Notes under the pieces: model-generated
What the model was told of the DNA's origin: nothing
Database searches by the model: none
The model's input: the letters and a program-made list of their open reading frames with translations, nothing else
Program-made: the position numbers and the translations under genes
From: Trichoplax sp. H2
Lineage: Eukaryota; Placozoa; Uniplacotomia; Trichoplacea
Direction: 5' to 3'
Length of the DNA stretch: 64,000 nucleotides
Assembly (NCBI GenBank): GCA_003344405.1
Contig: NOWV01000019.1
Location: 682,001-746,000 of the forward strand
Shown: positions 1 through 20,400 of the stretch, one piece after another
Numbering within the stretch: the first letter of the stretch is position 1
Layout of the letters: each line of letters begins with the position of its first letter

Positions 1-805
1 GTCATGTGCAAGTCAAAATAGCCAAATTGTCTTTCTGCAATTGGTGGTGATTGATGTCGACCGTAATTCATTTGCTACCGATGAAGATTAAAGGTATGTC
101 CGCTCTAACTGACACTGTCTAGCATTCATCAATATAATCTTAGGCAATTGAGTTCGACTTGTATCCAGTAGTCCAAGTTGATAATGATGTAGCGTAGCTT
201 CAAGGTAGTCCAATATTGCTCGATCGAGTTGGAGAAGCTGAGATACCTAGAAGCAGCTCCAGCTCAGGAGGTGCAAGCAAGCAGAGCTTGACCTATAGCT
301 GGACCTGCAGTGCAGTACGATTGTTGTTGAAATTATCAGTGGGTGCCAACTCGATTTCACTGCCTATTTCCATATGGATATCGTATGATCGATATCCTGT
401 TTCCGACGCACTCTGTTCAGGTAGAGGTGGATGATGTTTGCATCGGATACCTGGAGGCATGGACTACTCGAATAAGACCTGGAAAGATCACCCTTGGACG
501 GACAGACATTTTCAAAATATTGTGCCCAATTCTTGGTGATGACAGTGTTTTAGTATGCAGACGGTCGATTTTGAATTGACTAATTTTTTGTAAATTAAGT
601 AATATTACGTTGAGTCTTATAATCTATTACTAAGTTTGGCTAGGAAACAGTTATATAAGATCGTCGATGGTATTGAAATTAGTACTAGTGATGTCGAAAA
701 GAGGCAAGGAAGATCCATACAACGTCCTGTAAGTTGTCATTTTTCGATACTGACCGCCTCATTTCATTTGCTAAGAATAGTCCGTCTGTCTGAATGACTG
801 GACTG

Positions 806-880
806 GTGTACTGTACAGTGTACAGTACAGTACAGTGAGTGTATACTGTACTGTACAGTAAACAGTACTGTACAGTACTG
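806..880. repeat. TACTGTAC palindromic tract
   Basis: About 75 bases made almost wholly of overlapping GTACAGTAC / TACTGTAC units, each self-complementary, so either strand can fold on itself. Similar shorter tracts lie near 927-950 and 1135-1190, and longer ones at 12580-12965. The motif recurs in non-coding DNA across the left half of the window and does not overlap any exon I found. Confidence 0.8.
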
Positions 881-1461
881 CTCAAATGAGAAAGAAAGGA
901 AAGAGGGGACGTAAAAGCGATCGTTGACTATACAGTACTGTATACAATATTAATAAATAACAATCATTAATTTGGTCATTTCAAGTATATAGCATCTGGC
1001 ATACTCGGATTGACATCTAATATGCTGCTAAGTTGGTTTTGTGCAGTATGATATACGGTTTCATTGGCACCATATCGTAGAATGGGCGGAAAAATAATCC
1101 GACTCCACATTTTTTTGCACCGATAGCCGCTACTTACAGTACATGTTTGTACTGTACCTTACAGTGTACAGTGCACAGTACTGTAATCAGTCACGGACGA
1201 CTAGAAGAGAACCTTGCCGTGCCGGTCCCGGTACTCAGCTACGCAGTCACAGTGTCATCTTTGGTAGGCTTGAAAACTGAAATAAGGGTCTTTCTATCTA
1301 GCTCGTATTGAGTGGATGACTGTTCGCGTACTTGGATAGACTTGCTGGCTATTGATGAAGTAGCTCGACTGCTTGTATCCAGTCATATTGACACACTCCA
1401 TGTCCAGGAGTCCTGGAGTCTGTTTCTACAAAGGGCGGCAAACGAGGAAGGAGGGGACAGG

Positions 1462-1886
1462 GCGCTACTTTCGGTACAAAATAAAGTGGAGGCTGTTCCC
1501 GTCATTCTACTATATCGTGTCAATGAAAGGGTATAACTAGAACATACTGCACAAAACCAACTTAGCAGCAGTTTGCAGCTAATTTAGATACGATTAGTAG
1601 AGAGTATAGGAGCTACTTCACCTCGTAAAATGGTCTGAGTAGCGACTATAGTTGTCAAGGAAGGGACGCGCGATTCGCGCTACTTTCGGTACAAAATAAA
1701 GTAGAGGCTGTTCCCGTCATTCTACTATATCGTATCAATGAAAGGGTATAACTAGAACATACTGCACAAAACCAACTTAGCAGCAGTTTGCAGCTAATTT
1801 AGATACGATTAGTAGAGAGTATAGGAGCTATTTCACCTCGTAAAATGGTCTGAGTAGCGACTATAGTCGTCAAGGAAGGGACGCGC
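1462..1886. repeat. 210-bp direct tandem duplication
   Basis: Two copies, 1462-1671 and 1677-1886, lie head to tail with a constant offset of 215 bases and no indel. I count four differences (G/A, G/A, C/T, T/C), all transitions. Each copy starts GCGCTACTTTCGG and ends GGGACGCGC. The 5 bases between the copies (GATTC) are not part of the repeat. The near-identity suggests a recent duplication. No coding frame is shared convincingly by both copies. Confidence 0.93.
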
Positions 1887-2337
1887 CTACACGTATTTCA
1901 TCACTTGAAGAACAAGTCGCAGACTGTAGAGATTGTATGGAATGCGCAGCCATGTTTGAGATGTCATGCTGATACAGTGTGATTGAACTCCAGCCTCGTC
2001 ATGCTGCTGGTAGCGATGGATGATAGTGTAGTATGGAATTTTCAGACTGTTTGAAACAGCCTACCCTAGTACTGGCCAGATCGGCTTGGATCGTGTCTGG
2101 ATTTCCGCAGTCCGTAGCTCGTCCCATTCTTATTACCCGCCCAGTTCTTAATAATCTTGCAGCAACTCGAGATCAAGCTCGACGACTGGGGGCGCTTCCT
2201 CCATTTTTCCGATCGTTACCACTAGAAATGCCTATAGGATTGGCTTATCCTCTAGAATCGACCGCTTAATTAGTCTGCAATTGTTCATTACGACTTGTTG
2301 ATTATTGGTGTCTTGATTATATGTGTTCATTTTGCTA

Positions 2338-9769
<7,432 letters not shown>

Positions 9770-10839
9770 AATCGTCAACATCAGCGTTATATCACCATTC
9801 TTCTCTTGTATTTGAAAAGTGCATGGAAGTTGTTAATTGTAAAGATATGTGGTTCGAGCATGATTTTATGTTACGTAGTGAATTATCGAAGTATTTAGTC
9901 TTGTAGCTTAGTCTACCAACATGTGTGTGATTGGCCATTCGACCATGATAGTTTTGGGTCGTTTGTTATTGTTCTTACAGGATTTTGCAGTTGCACCCAA
10001 TCGTGGATACCGACATAGTGTAATGTATCGCATTTATTGATTACCAGAAATAATTTGGCCATTAAAGTAATCGCTGATGAATGTTTAACATCGATAAACT
10101 ATTTCAATGGTCATGCTGGTGATATTGTTTTATGTACTATAAAACTAAGAATAAATTATTCGTTCCTTCAACATTTGTATCTTGTATTAATTCCATTTGG
10201 TGGAGCGCTTTTAGGTTGATTGATGCTATCCCGCTGCTAGTGATTTTTTTTAATTTAATTAGACCTGAAGCAGTCAGCGCCTGCTGTATGCATAACAAGT
10301 GTGTAAGCACCAAACAGGTGAGTAGCGAAATGTGGTCATACAGAACGGATAAATCAATCGCTATCTGACGATTTTTGAAATGTCGACAAGAAGGTTTTTA
10401 GACGTACTGTATATATACTGTAGTAGTTTGCGTTGATTAGCGAGGTTACCTACCTTTTCGATTTCAGTCGAATTTCTTAGCGAGAATAGAGTTTGGAAAG
10501 CATAATAGTTTCAGTAGGAATCTTATCACGTAGACATTGCGCTACTTATATATACACTTATAGCGAGAATATGTAGAAAAATGGAACGGATTATATATGT
10601 GGGAAGCATGACTAGCACTGTCCAAAAATTGAATATCAGTAGTCCGAATCGCAGTATATGCTTCCTAAACTGCGCTTTACTGATCCCTACATCTGATTGA
10701 GTAAAAAGATGATTAGTTTTAGGTCGTTAACAACAATAACGATGCAAAACTGATGATAGCAATATGTTTCCTAGAAAAACAACTTTAACGGATGTTATCA
10801 AAAGTAAGCGCTCACATTCTCTCCTGTTACAATAACCGA
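9770..10839. other. SMC5 3' region and spacer, no gene seen
   Basis: This contains the SMC5 3' UTR. The open frames here are short, and I found no splice-consistent continuation or recognisable domain. Confidence 0.5.
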
Positions 10840-11775
10840 ATCCATTTATGAAATTGAGCACTGTACTGTAGGTGGAAGCTAGAAACTTTTCTTGCGTATT
10901 GACTGCTTCAAATAGAGAAAGCAAGAGAGTGCACATATAGTACTGCATCATTCTACAGTATTGTACAAGTTTCAATTGAAGGCATTCTTAATGACCACTT
11001 TTATTTAACTTAAGGAATCATTGCATACTGTCTCTTTTTTGTCATGCAATCGTAAGTCTCGCTGTGCGACACTTCTTAAACTGGTATGACTGATTGAAGA
11101 GAAAGTGTTTCTGTAGTACTATACAAGTTTCAACTGAAGGCATTATTTATGATCATTTTATGCTATCAATCAATATATCTCGTCCCTTTTGGTTATCCAG
11201 TCGTAAAATCGCGGTGAGATACTTCTTTTCTTGGCAACACTGCTTCAAGAGAGAATGCACCTACAGTACTGTACTGTCCCAGTAATAAGCAGTCAAGATT
11301 GGAAACTTTTTCCAATTTGATATTCAAGACATACCCTCGTATTTGAGTGACCATTGGTGTAAAGAATCAATGCATACTGCCTTTCTTTTGCTAGTCTCAA
11401 TGAGACATTTTCTTTCCTAAGATATGAAATTTTTTCATAATCTTCATTTAAGGCTAGTACGCGTACTTGAATGACCTTTTTATGCAAGAATCAAATGCAT
11501 ACTGCGTTCTTTTGTAATCCAGTCATACAGTCTAATAAGTGAGACACTTCCTTTTGTGGCAGGACTGCTTAGAGAGAGAGAGAGAGAGCGTCTACAGTAC
11601 CTATCAGTAAGTAGTCAAGAATTGTACAAGCATATTTAAATGACCATTTCATGTTTAGAATGAAATCATGCTATCTATCTCCTTTTGTAGTTTAGTCACA
11701 GAGTATCCGTGAGACACTTCCTTTGGTAGCAGAACTGCTTCTCTCTCTCAAGAGTGTGTCTACAATATGCAACGC
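10840..11775. repeat. Degenerate 165-190 bp tandem repeat
   Basis: Five or six diverged units are recognisable by recurring anchors: 'gactgcttcaa-gagagaa' followed by 'tctacagtac', then 'tacaagtttcaa-tgaaggca', 'tgaccattt', 'aatcaatgcatactgcct', and 'gtgagacacttcctttt'. Anchors recur near 10900, 11088, 11240, 11440, 11561 and 11730. A short GA run (11571-11588) lies in one unit and a CT run in the next. No coding potential is seen. Confidence 0.75.
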
Positions 11776-12356
11776 AATGCAATTGCGTCGGCAATGGTAG
11801 CCATGGATTCTTCCACGTTGACCTATTTGAAGTGGTAAGCAGCTTGAACTAGTGGAGTAATTTATACACTGCTATCATCATCATCTTGCGTAACAGATCA
11901 ATTCCAGCTACAAGAAATCGAGTTAATAAATAAGTTGTGCGAACACTTGAACGGCAGTGTTTACAGTAGAAACATTACTGTACGTCGGAGTGTGACAATC
12001 AGTTCAGATTGCTTTCTGCTTGCAGTTACCATATCCAGTCAACTTTTGCACAGTTCCTATGTTGAGGCGAGCTAGGTGTTACCTTGAACAAGGGATTTTA
12101 TTCTAATCAATTATTTATCTACCCACCAAAACAACAGCAACAGCAACTGTACTAACAATGCTAACAGTAAACCGAAAGAGAGGCGAATAGGCAGCAGTCG
12201 TTCAAGCATTTAATAAGGATACGAGCTAACGATTTGCTGGTTATCTCAACTAAAGTGTGTATCTAAAATGATACCCTCAATGTGTCCACGATAGGCAGGC
12301 CAACGATGAGCTGCTTACTTGCTTCATTACTGAATTAATTGATGGCTGATGAAACT

Positions 12357-12600
12357 TTATTATACTGTATATAAATTAAGTCTATATCATGTAACAAAAT
12401 ATATTATATTATATGTATTATATTATATATAGATTAAATCTGTATCATGTAACAAAATATATTATATTATATTATATATAGATTAAATCTATATAATGTA
12501 ACAAAAAATATATTAGATTATATATATTATATATTATACAGTATATAAATTAAATCTAATCTATATAATGTTGCAAAATATATTAGATTATACTGTACAG
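12357..12600. repeat. AT-rich tandem array
   Basis: Three to four copies of a 60-75 bp unit built on 'tagattaaatctatatca-tgtaacaaaatatatta', expanding into TATTA/TATATA runs. It grades at its right end into TACTGTACAG palindromes. Confidence 0.85.
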
Positions 12601-12965
12601 TATACAGTATTATAAACTGTACAGTACATGATATTATTAGTTGAAACGGTTGCGTTTCGTATCCACTGTAGAAGTCCATAACATAGGCAAGCATAAATAG
12701 TGTCACCCTAAGAGATAAGAATAACTGGCCAAGGAGGACAGATATTTTCAGCGGTAGTTACTGTACTGTACTGTACAGATGTGGTTTTTGCTCACTGCAC
12801 ACGTACAGTACTTTACACTGTTGACTGTTGGGTACTATACTGTACAGTACACTGTACAGTGTACTGTCCAATACTGTACGTCCATTACAGTACCTGTCAT
12901 GCCCTTTACAGTACTGAGTACTGTGAGTTACGGTACTGAGTACTGTACGGTCGGAGGCTGCATCA
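12580..12965. repeat. TACTGTAC palindromic tracts
   Basis: Dense TACTGTACAG / GTACAGTAC motifs occur at 12580-12640 and again at about 12757-12965, interrupted by unrelated sequence. Any open frame through here is an accident of the repeat. The motif family is the same as at 806-880. Confidence 0.8.
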
Positions 12966-13541
12966 TGGCCTGGAAAACATGCTGGAAAAACGGAGACATT
13001 CTAATGGAATGCATGAATAACGAAGAGTCGATGCCTTTTCCCATAGAATCTTGACATTCTCAGAGATTCCTATCGGGACTCTCCTACATTACTCTATTTA
13101 TCATCGAGTCAACTTTATGACAGTCTTGGTCAGCCAATAGTCAACAATGCACAAGTTTGATCCACAAAGTCCAAATCTCAGAAATTTCTAGAATGAATCG
13201 AATGATTGCAGTCCAAACGTACCGCAACAGGAACTCGTACTAGGCAAACTACCGGTCGTCTACCTCAATGGACAGTATAATACCTCGGGGTATTGATCCA
13301 GTCTGTACCGTAATGTCCGTCAGTCCAATACAATTCCAGTCGGTACGAGCAAACTTGTTAAAAGACAAGTCGCAGTCGGTCCAAGCCAATTTTGCCAGTC
13401 ATCTCGCTCGAGCTAGTGAGGGAAAGAGCTGCAAGCGTAGTTGTAATTTTTTGCTTCCTTGGTCAAGCATTTCACTCCAGTGATTTGTCCAACCTTGAAA
13501 TTTGTGACCTATTCCAACCACTTAGTGTCAAATTGTTAGCA

Positions 13542-15238
13542 ATGGAGGTAATGTGCAACTTGTATACAGTAGTAGTACACTTGTTATTGGTGGGCTATTT
13601 GGCAACCTCATATACAGCTCTCGGTGGTCTATTCGAGATTGAATCGTCTCGATTGATTGGACAACCTGGTTGCAATTCATTTTTCAGGGCCAGGATAGGA
13701 TTCGTCATCGAGTAGTGGAGCATAGCATTTTGTAGTCCACTGTATACTGAGGCAAACTGCTTTCTTATAGTCCACTGCTGTACAAAATAAGAGTGTAGAC
13801 AATCTATAGTTAGTAGCCATTACCAATGGATCGTACTCGTAGTATGAAACTTTGATGCGATTCTTGTCGTCATCAATCGGTAATGCATTACTTTACTACA
13901 AAGCACCTTGATACATAATGGACGAGTGCCATCGTCGATGGACGAGACGGGACTTGGAATAGACGATCAGCCTAACTGAGGCTAACTCTTGGATCTTTTC
14001 TTTTACTAGGAAGAGATTATCAATGATCTTAAAGAACTCATCCAGTCTGCCAAGACCCAGCATGTCAAGCAACTTTTAACAGGCGAATTAGCAAAAGTAG
14101 AAAATAGGAAAGCGACTACAGCTCGAAAAAATGAAACTGCTGTCAACAAAACCAGTATAAAAGCGGCTGCAAGTGTAAAGAATATTGATCGATACGGTAA
14201 AAATGACAACTCCATTTGCAACCCATGATTATGTATTGTAGACTAGCTTTCAACATGAGTGAATACACTTAAATGATTTGAACCTAAAGTAATCGTGGTA
14301 GGTAACACATTATACGTATACTCTTCTTTGGCTTACACAGGATGGGATCAGTCCGATAAATTTGTTAAATTATACATCTCTCTCAGTGGAATCAATGCTT
14401 TGCCAAAAGAGCAAATTAATGTCACTTTCACCTCCAGGTCAGTAATTGCATTAATAAAATACAACCTGCTCTTGTGGATATTCGCCTGAAGGTGTTGGAC
14501 GTTTAATATCAATGGATGAAAATGACTTACTTTTTATCTCAATCCTATTTCTTGATGGTTATTTAGCTCTATTAGTCTTTCTGTCGTCAATTTCAATAAC
14601 AAGAACTATGCCTTAAATATAAAGGGACTCTTTGCTAAGATCGTTCCAGAATCGAGCACATTCAAGGTGAATTTATATGCTGTACTACCATACGCGTATC
14701 GATAATTAAAATGTAGACCATAATGAAAGGAATAAAGTTACTGCCATTACAATAAAACCATTGCCAGGTTCTGTCATGATGCTCTAAATGAACCACAGTT
14801 ATTTTATTATCAAGTGGACAATAACATGATCTAGTCGTATTATCGGGTGGTTCATTTTAATCTTGATTCAATTACCTACACTATTATCGCCTGCTATTAG
14901 GTGAAAACAGATGATATCGTCGTGAGTATGAAGAAAGAGAAAACAAGTGAACGCTGGTCTCATTTAACAAAGTCGGAGGTCAAAGAGACAGTGTAAGTCA
15001 CTGAACGTCATGCTGTTGATCCGCTTTATCGGTACATGTCGCTAACTCATTCATATTAACTATTCATAAAACTTACAATGTTATTAGTAAGCCAGAACTA
15101 AATTCAAATGAAGATCCTTCTAAAGGTATTATGGATATGATGAAGAAAATGTATGATGAAGGCGATGATGAAATGAAGCGAACCATTGCTAAAGCGTGGA
15201 CCGAATCGCGAGATAAAAGCATGCAAGGACTAGCATAG
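13542..15238 (+). CDS. CACYBP: CACYBP/SIP, calcyclin-binding protein
   Basis: Adaptor protein of the Siah/Skp1 ubiquitin-ligase assembly that also binds S100 proteins (known from the family). Six exons join in frame to 223 codons (human protein 228): 13542-13547, 14010-14196, 14302-14437, 14567-14666, 14901-14992, 15088-15238. The N-terminal part is helical (EEIINDLKELIQSAK). The CS domain starts near residue 70 with GWDQSDKFVKLYISLSG, a family hallmark. The SGS domain follows, with TSERWSHLTKSE and the C-terminal DPSKGIMDMMKKMYDEGDDEMKRTI, close to the vertebrate sequence. The first exon is the least certain: ATG GAG followed by a GTAATG donor fits phase and would begin the protein MEEEI, but it is only two codons long. 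The stop is TAG at 15236-15238. Confidence 0.95.
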
Positions 15239-15282
15239 AATCAATTCAACTGGCTATTTTATGCAACTACGGCATTGCTGGA

Positions 15283-15288
15283 AATAAA
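15283..15288 (+). terminator. Poly(A) signal of CACYBP
   Basis: AATAAA lies 45 bases after the CACYBP stop codon, the expected position for a short 3' UTR. Confidence 0.6.
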
Positions 15289-17479
15289 ATAGGATTCTCC
15301 ATTTAGATGTATCTGTCAAATACGCATTATCTTATGGCATTAGTGATAGTGTTGTTCGCATTCACTGTTTATTATCGTACTGTTTTCGCACTTTTTTCAA
15401 ATTATACTTCCATGACTGTAGCCTACCATTCCCATACTGTGATACCATAAGTCATTTCGTAAGTATGATTACTGCCGTTAGCGGCCAAATTGTATTCTTG
15501 CAGTAGTTCGTATTGAAGCTTTTAATAAATTTCATGTAAATTTGTAAGAGTACCTCGTACTAAGAATTGTGTGATTATGTAAGTAATCGTTTTCATTAAA
15601 ATTAACCAAGTTCTTAAGATATGGTATTTGAAATAGATTAGGGCATTCTTTTGCTGTATATGTTATACTCAGGTAGCTAGCACATGCATAGATTAAAATG
15701 ATTACAAATACTGAAAACCACCTATCCTAATCTACAGTAAAAGCATTAGTAGGTATTACAATCGTCTTACATGATGATGATTTATTTGCTCATATTGATT
15801 TTATGTCGTTTAAGTTCATACTCGTATATATATACTGCGGGCAGTATTGCATATATACATATTCCATATACGCGTATATATACACATACAGTACATACAT
15901 ATACTCATAGAATATAGATGTCCCATTGGAAAAACATAAATAGACCTCAGTTTAAAAATTTTACAAAAAAAGTGCAATGTTTATCATTTGCAACTTATGC
16001 AAACGACTATTAGGGTAAATACCATTCAGCCAAGTAATTGACAGCATTATCGCAATATAAAGCTATTCCTTCGAGAAAAATGGTTACCGAGAGTGACATT
16101 TTTGTAAGGTACGGTACATAAAGTGAATTTCATATTTAGAGCAGATACGTACTATTGCTATTTCAAGGGTCAGTAACGTTACCACAGTAATGATAACCAC
16201 CGTTGTAATTAAGGAAAATTTGAAAAAAAAACATCAACTAAAGCGCAATCTAAAAGGCAATATTCAAACTACAATACTAGAAATATAACTTTAAAATACA
16301 ATTACCGCAAATAAATCAAAGATCATAAATTTCATAGCTGCTAATGTTTACTCATTTTATCACTTCTTATTAGCTAACTTTTGAAAAAATGATCAATTTT
16401 GTCAATTTTCTTTGCTACAATTAGATACCTATAAGCCTTTAGACGGCGCATTGCGTACCTACAATGATCTGAGATATTTGATAGTACACCGTAAACAGAT
16501 ATCGAGGACATTCCGTAGTAATTTATGACTGCAACAAAACAGAAATTCGACAAACTCGTATTTGAAATAGTACGTTACTGCTCCATTGAGATTGAGATAC
16601 AAGTTATAACAAGTATGGAAACAAAAACAAAAAAATAATAATAATAATTGTTGCAATTCTAAACAATCATGACGGCAAAGAATAGTCACAAATGCCCACT
16701 ACTCTAAATGCATTTAGACAGATGCAAGCCAAGATCGCCTATTGAGTGGAATATTACACTATACAGTATCTGAATTAAAGCCGATACAGTGATACTTTTG
16801 TAAATACCTTGAATTGGCTAGCCATTCTCCAAATGATTAGCAATAAATTATTTAAGAATCTGCACTATGGCAATTTTTAAATCAAAATACGATCGTACTT
16901 GAAACGATTCTAAACGCACTCAACCATAGTTTATGTTCAAAAATACAATAGCGAAAATTTGCAAACGTAAACTGGTTGTTCATGTTGTTGTATTGTTGTA
17001 TATATATAGCACTACTGACTAACAATTCAAAGTTATAACTGCAACATGTTGCACGAAAAATCTATTCTGCAATACCGCTTTAGCTATTATTTAGGTTAAC
17101 ATTACATCCTCAATCCCATGAGGGAAACTCAATTGATAATAAATATTACAAAATATACAAAGTTATTGTACCACATTTAAAATAAATAAATCAACACTTT
17201 CTTTTAAATCCAGTATTGAAATTGACTTAAGAAACATCCGATGCAAGTTAATTTTTTATCATTACAATGTTATTAGACAGTAGACACTGTATTTCAAAAT
17301 AAATCCCAAACAAGATGCTGAAATTGTATTCCATGGATACTATGAGTTGCACAGGACAGTAAAGAAGATGAAACAATATCTAGTAGCTTCAATGTCGAAA
17401 GGAAATATCGACATTTCGATTTAGAACCATACAAAGCCTTTCTGTCGTTGAATCGCTGTGATAAATGCAAAAAAATCAG
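15289..17479. other. Spacer between convergent CACYBP and Islet genes
   Basis: No gene seen. An alternating pyrimidine-purine tract rich in TATATA and ACATAC lies at about 15815-15905. The rest is AT-rich unique sequence that should include the Islet 3' UTR on the minus strand. Open frames here lack any protein-like pattern. Confidence 0.5.
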
Positions 17480-20400
17480 CTATACACTTGGTACATGTTG
17501 ATGTTGCTGATATTTTGCATGCATGGCATTAGAAGTTTCATCAGGTGCCATATATGAAAGATCATTATAATTACTCCATGAACCTTGTGAATAGGTCATC
17601 AAGTTGGATTGCATCGATTCACCAGAAGTGGATAAAGGACACTCAGAATCAGTAGCGCCTTGAACACTGCCCAACGGCTGTATGCTCTGGCCATATGAAA
17701 TCGGGCTCTATAAAGAGACAAAGTTGAAAAAAGATTTAAAGTCCATCTTGCTATTGCTAGATATCTATATTGCAAATAGAGCCTCTTGAATTATTCCAAT
17801 GGTTCAGATACACCAGCAATCTATTCATATAATTCCAATACATAGAATATATCAAGAATTAACTCTATTAGGTATTTAACAAATAGAAGGCGATATCATG
17901 GAGGAAACGTTATCACATCAAAAGACATTTCTTGAAGTTAGCTGAAGTCAGAGTAACAACTATATAGCTGTAAAGTTAAAACGATTTTACATTTACTAAT
18001 GAATACTTTTGCAAGGTGATTAGTTATTAAGGTATAGTACAGTAACTGTTCAGAATGATTTTATAGCTATAACTAACTACTCTTAGTTTTTCAGCCCTTT
18101 TCCTCTCAGCAATCGAATACCTAGACTATTGTGATAATGTATCAATAATTACAAAATATAAATTTAGCGATAATTCTACTGGAATAGGTAGATATTCACT
18201 ATCCACGAAATTATATAACGGATTTAATCGAAATAGAATCGATTAACGTATATTTGCTATATTAGCTATTTTGATAGCAGCAATACGGTCCGCTATACAG
18301 CAATAATATACTGAGTGCTGTACTGTAGGCACAGTATTAACTGCACAGTTTGCAAATACTTTTGGTTCGCTGATGAGAGATATAGTGAGCATAAATGCAC
18401 AATAAGAAATACTTATGGTATTTTACTTATGATATCGAAAACAAAGCAGGTATTTTAATGAAATGTCACAATATATACCACTAGAATCTATTATAATTAT
18501 TAATTCCCTGTCTTCTATTATGAGCCATGAATGTCATGATCATTATGATAAAATTATCTATCAGCAGATACTGACGGTATATTGCAGGATTATTCTTACT
18601 ACCTCTTCCTCTAGAGCTTGCTCTCCAGCTGCTTTTATTTTCTTATCTTTACATCTTTTATTTTGAAACCAAACGCGTATAACTCTAGGATTTAGTCCTG
18701 TTAATTCTACCAATTTTTCTTTTACTGTTGAATCGGGCCTTGGATTACTCGCATAATACGATCTAAGCGTCTGCAATTGCTTCTCATTGAGTACCGTTCG
18801 AATTCTTGTTCCTTTCATACCTTTCCGTGAAGTCAATTGTTTCGATTTGGCATGCGTTGACTGAGACTTGGTATCAGTATCTGAATATTGAAAGTACATA
18901 AGGGAATGGTTATTACAATTTGTTTATTGTGATATTTTATAGGGCAAAAAGGAAGTAATGGAATATATGATTGGTCTTCTTTGTCTTAAGCTAAGAAAAT
19001 TATTATATCATTTATATTTACTTTTATCTAGGAATGTGCTCGACTAAATTATAGATGATATGGCACAATATGATATTACTTAGTATTATAGCTTCAGTTT
19101 CTGTTTTAATACACGACAACTACTATATCAAGATTTAAAATCACTTGATGGCAGTATGGGCGTACGCTAAAATATTGCATTACAAGGCCGAGTCGATAAC
19201 GATTGGGTAGCCGACAGATATGTGTAAAGAACTCGACCCTAACGTAGGTTACTCTAATAATTAGGTGCTTAAAACTTATTTTATGTACGAGTAAGAAAAT
19301 AGTATTGCCCAATATTTTGATTCTTCCGTATTAATAATTATCAGCAGTGGTTATAGATAATTGTCACCGTCTGCTTAAAGAGTAATCAAAGAGCTACCTC
19401 TATTCTTCTAGTGTTTGATTTTAAATAGATCTTATCGTTGCTTATAAGAAATTGAAGATGTCAAATTACTAGTCAAATTGAATGAATTAATTATTTTAGG
19501 CTTAGATCGTTTGAAAAAGGTGATAACTGCCAGTACACGCGTCTTTGATAATAATTATTAGTATTTTTGATTGAGATAAACAGTATTAGCGAGTAATCAT
19601 GTTGCGAAAGTTACACTATCGCAGTACGTACTTATAAATGTTGGGAAAATTAGAGCAATACCATTAATTTGTATTATGCCCTACCACTGCCGAGCACTAT
19701 GATGTACCAAAAAGTAAGTTACTTAATGAAAGAGAGCCTGAGATCTATATTACGCATACTTTATCGCTTACGAGTTATGATTGAAAATAATGTTCAAATT
19801 ATTCTCAAAATCGATTAGAAACCAACATTCTACAAAGACAAGAAATCAAGAAGGATCAACCTACTAGCTATTCCCCAAGTTTATTATACGCGTAAAGCAA
19901 TATACGGATACTACCGAGACAATACAAGAACAACGTACTAACTGTTCCTCCAATTTCATTAGAAATCAACATACTGCCAAGGCTTTCTTAAAGAAGAATA
20001 ATGTAATCTACTAACTCATTCTCAAGGCTGATGCAAATCCGTATACTACAGAAACTCGACAAAAGAATTCCAGTTATTATGTGTATACTAGCTAAAGCAA
20101 GATACATTAAGAATAATCTACCAACTCAAGTCCGCCACAAATCCATAAGTTGTCAAAGATAAATTAAGAAATAATCCACCTACTATTTCTCTAACGTTCC
20201 GTTATAAATCCATATAATAAGACGGCTGAAATAAACAAAAATAATCGGTCCGCTCATACTCAAGTTCGATGCAAATCAATATATTACCAAGACTAAGAAA
20301 AATCGAACAACTACCCCTCTAATTTGTTACAAATCAACACACCGCCAAGAATGGATAAAAGAAGAAGAATGTACTCACTGTTCCTTAACTCCGTTACAAA

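Larger units (their letters stand above)
1..2337. other. Non-coding upstream region with repeats
   Basis: I see no gene here that I can support. The open frames are short, begin in repeats and show no recognisable domain or splice-consistent neighbours. The region holds two or three clusters of TACTGTAC palindromes and a 210-bp direct duplication, listed separately. The last few hundred bases should contain the SMC5 promoter and 5' UTR, but no particular element can be named. Confidence 0.6.

Noticed and set aside
2033-2269. 78-codon open frame just upstream of SMC5
   Set aside because: No domain, no splice-consistent neighbour and not in phase with the SMC5 start.
12779-13054. 91-codon open frame starting in TACTGTAC repeats
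   Set aside because: Half of it is translated palindromic repeat, so the frame is open because the repeat lacks stops.
13392-13715. 107-codon open frame overlapping the CACYBP start
   Set aside because: No recognisable domain, and it runs in another frame through the putative CACYBP first exon and donor; likely chance.
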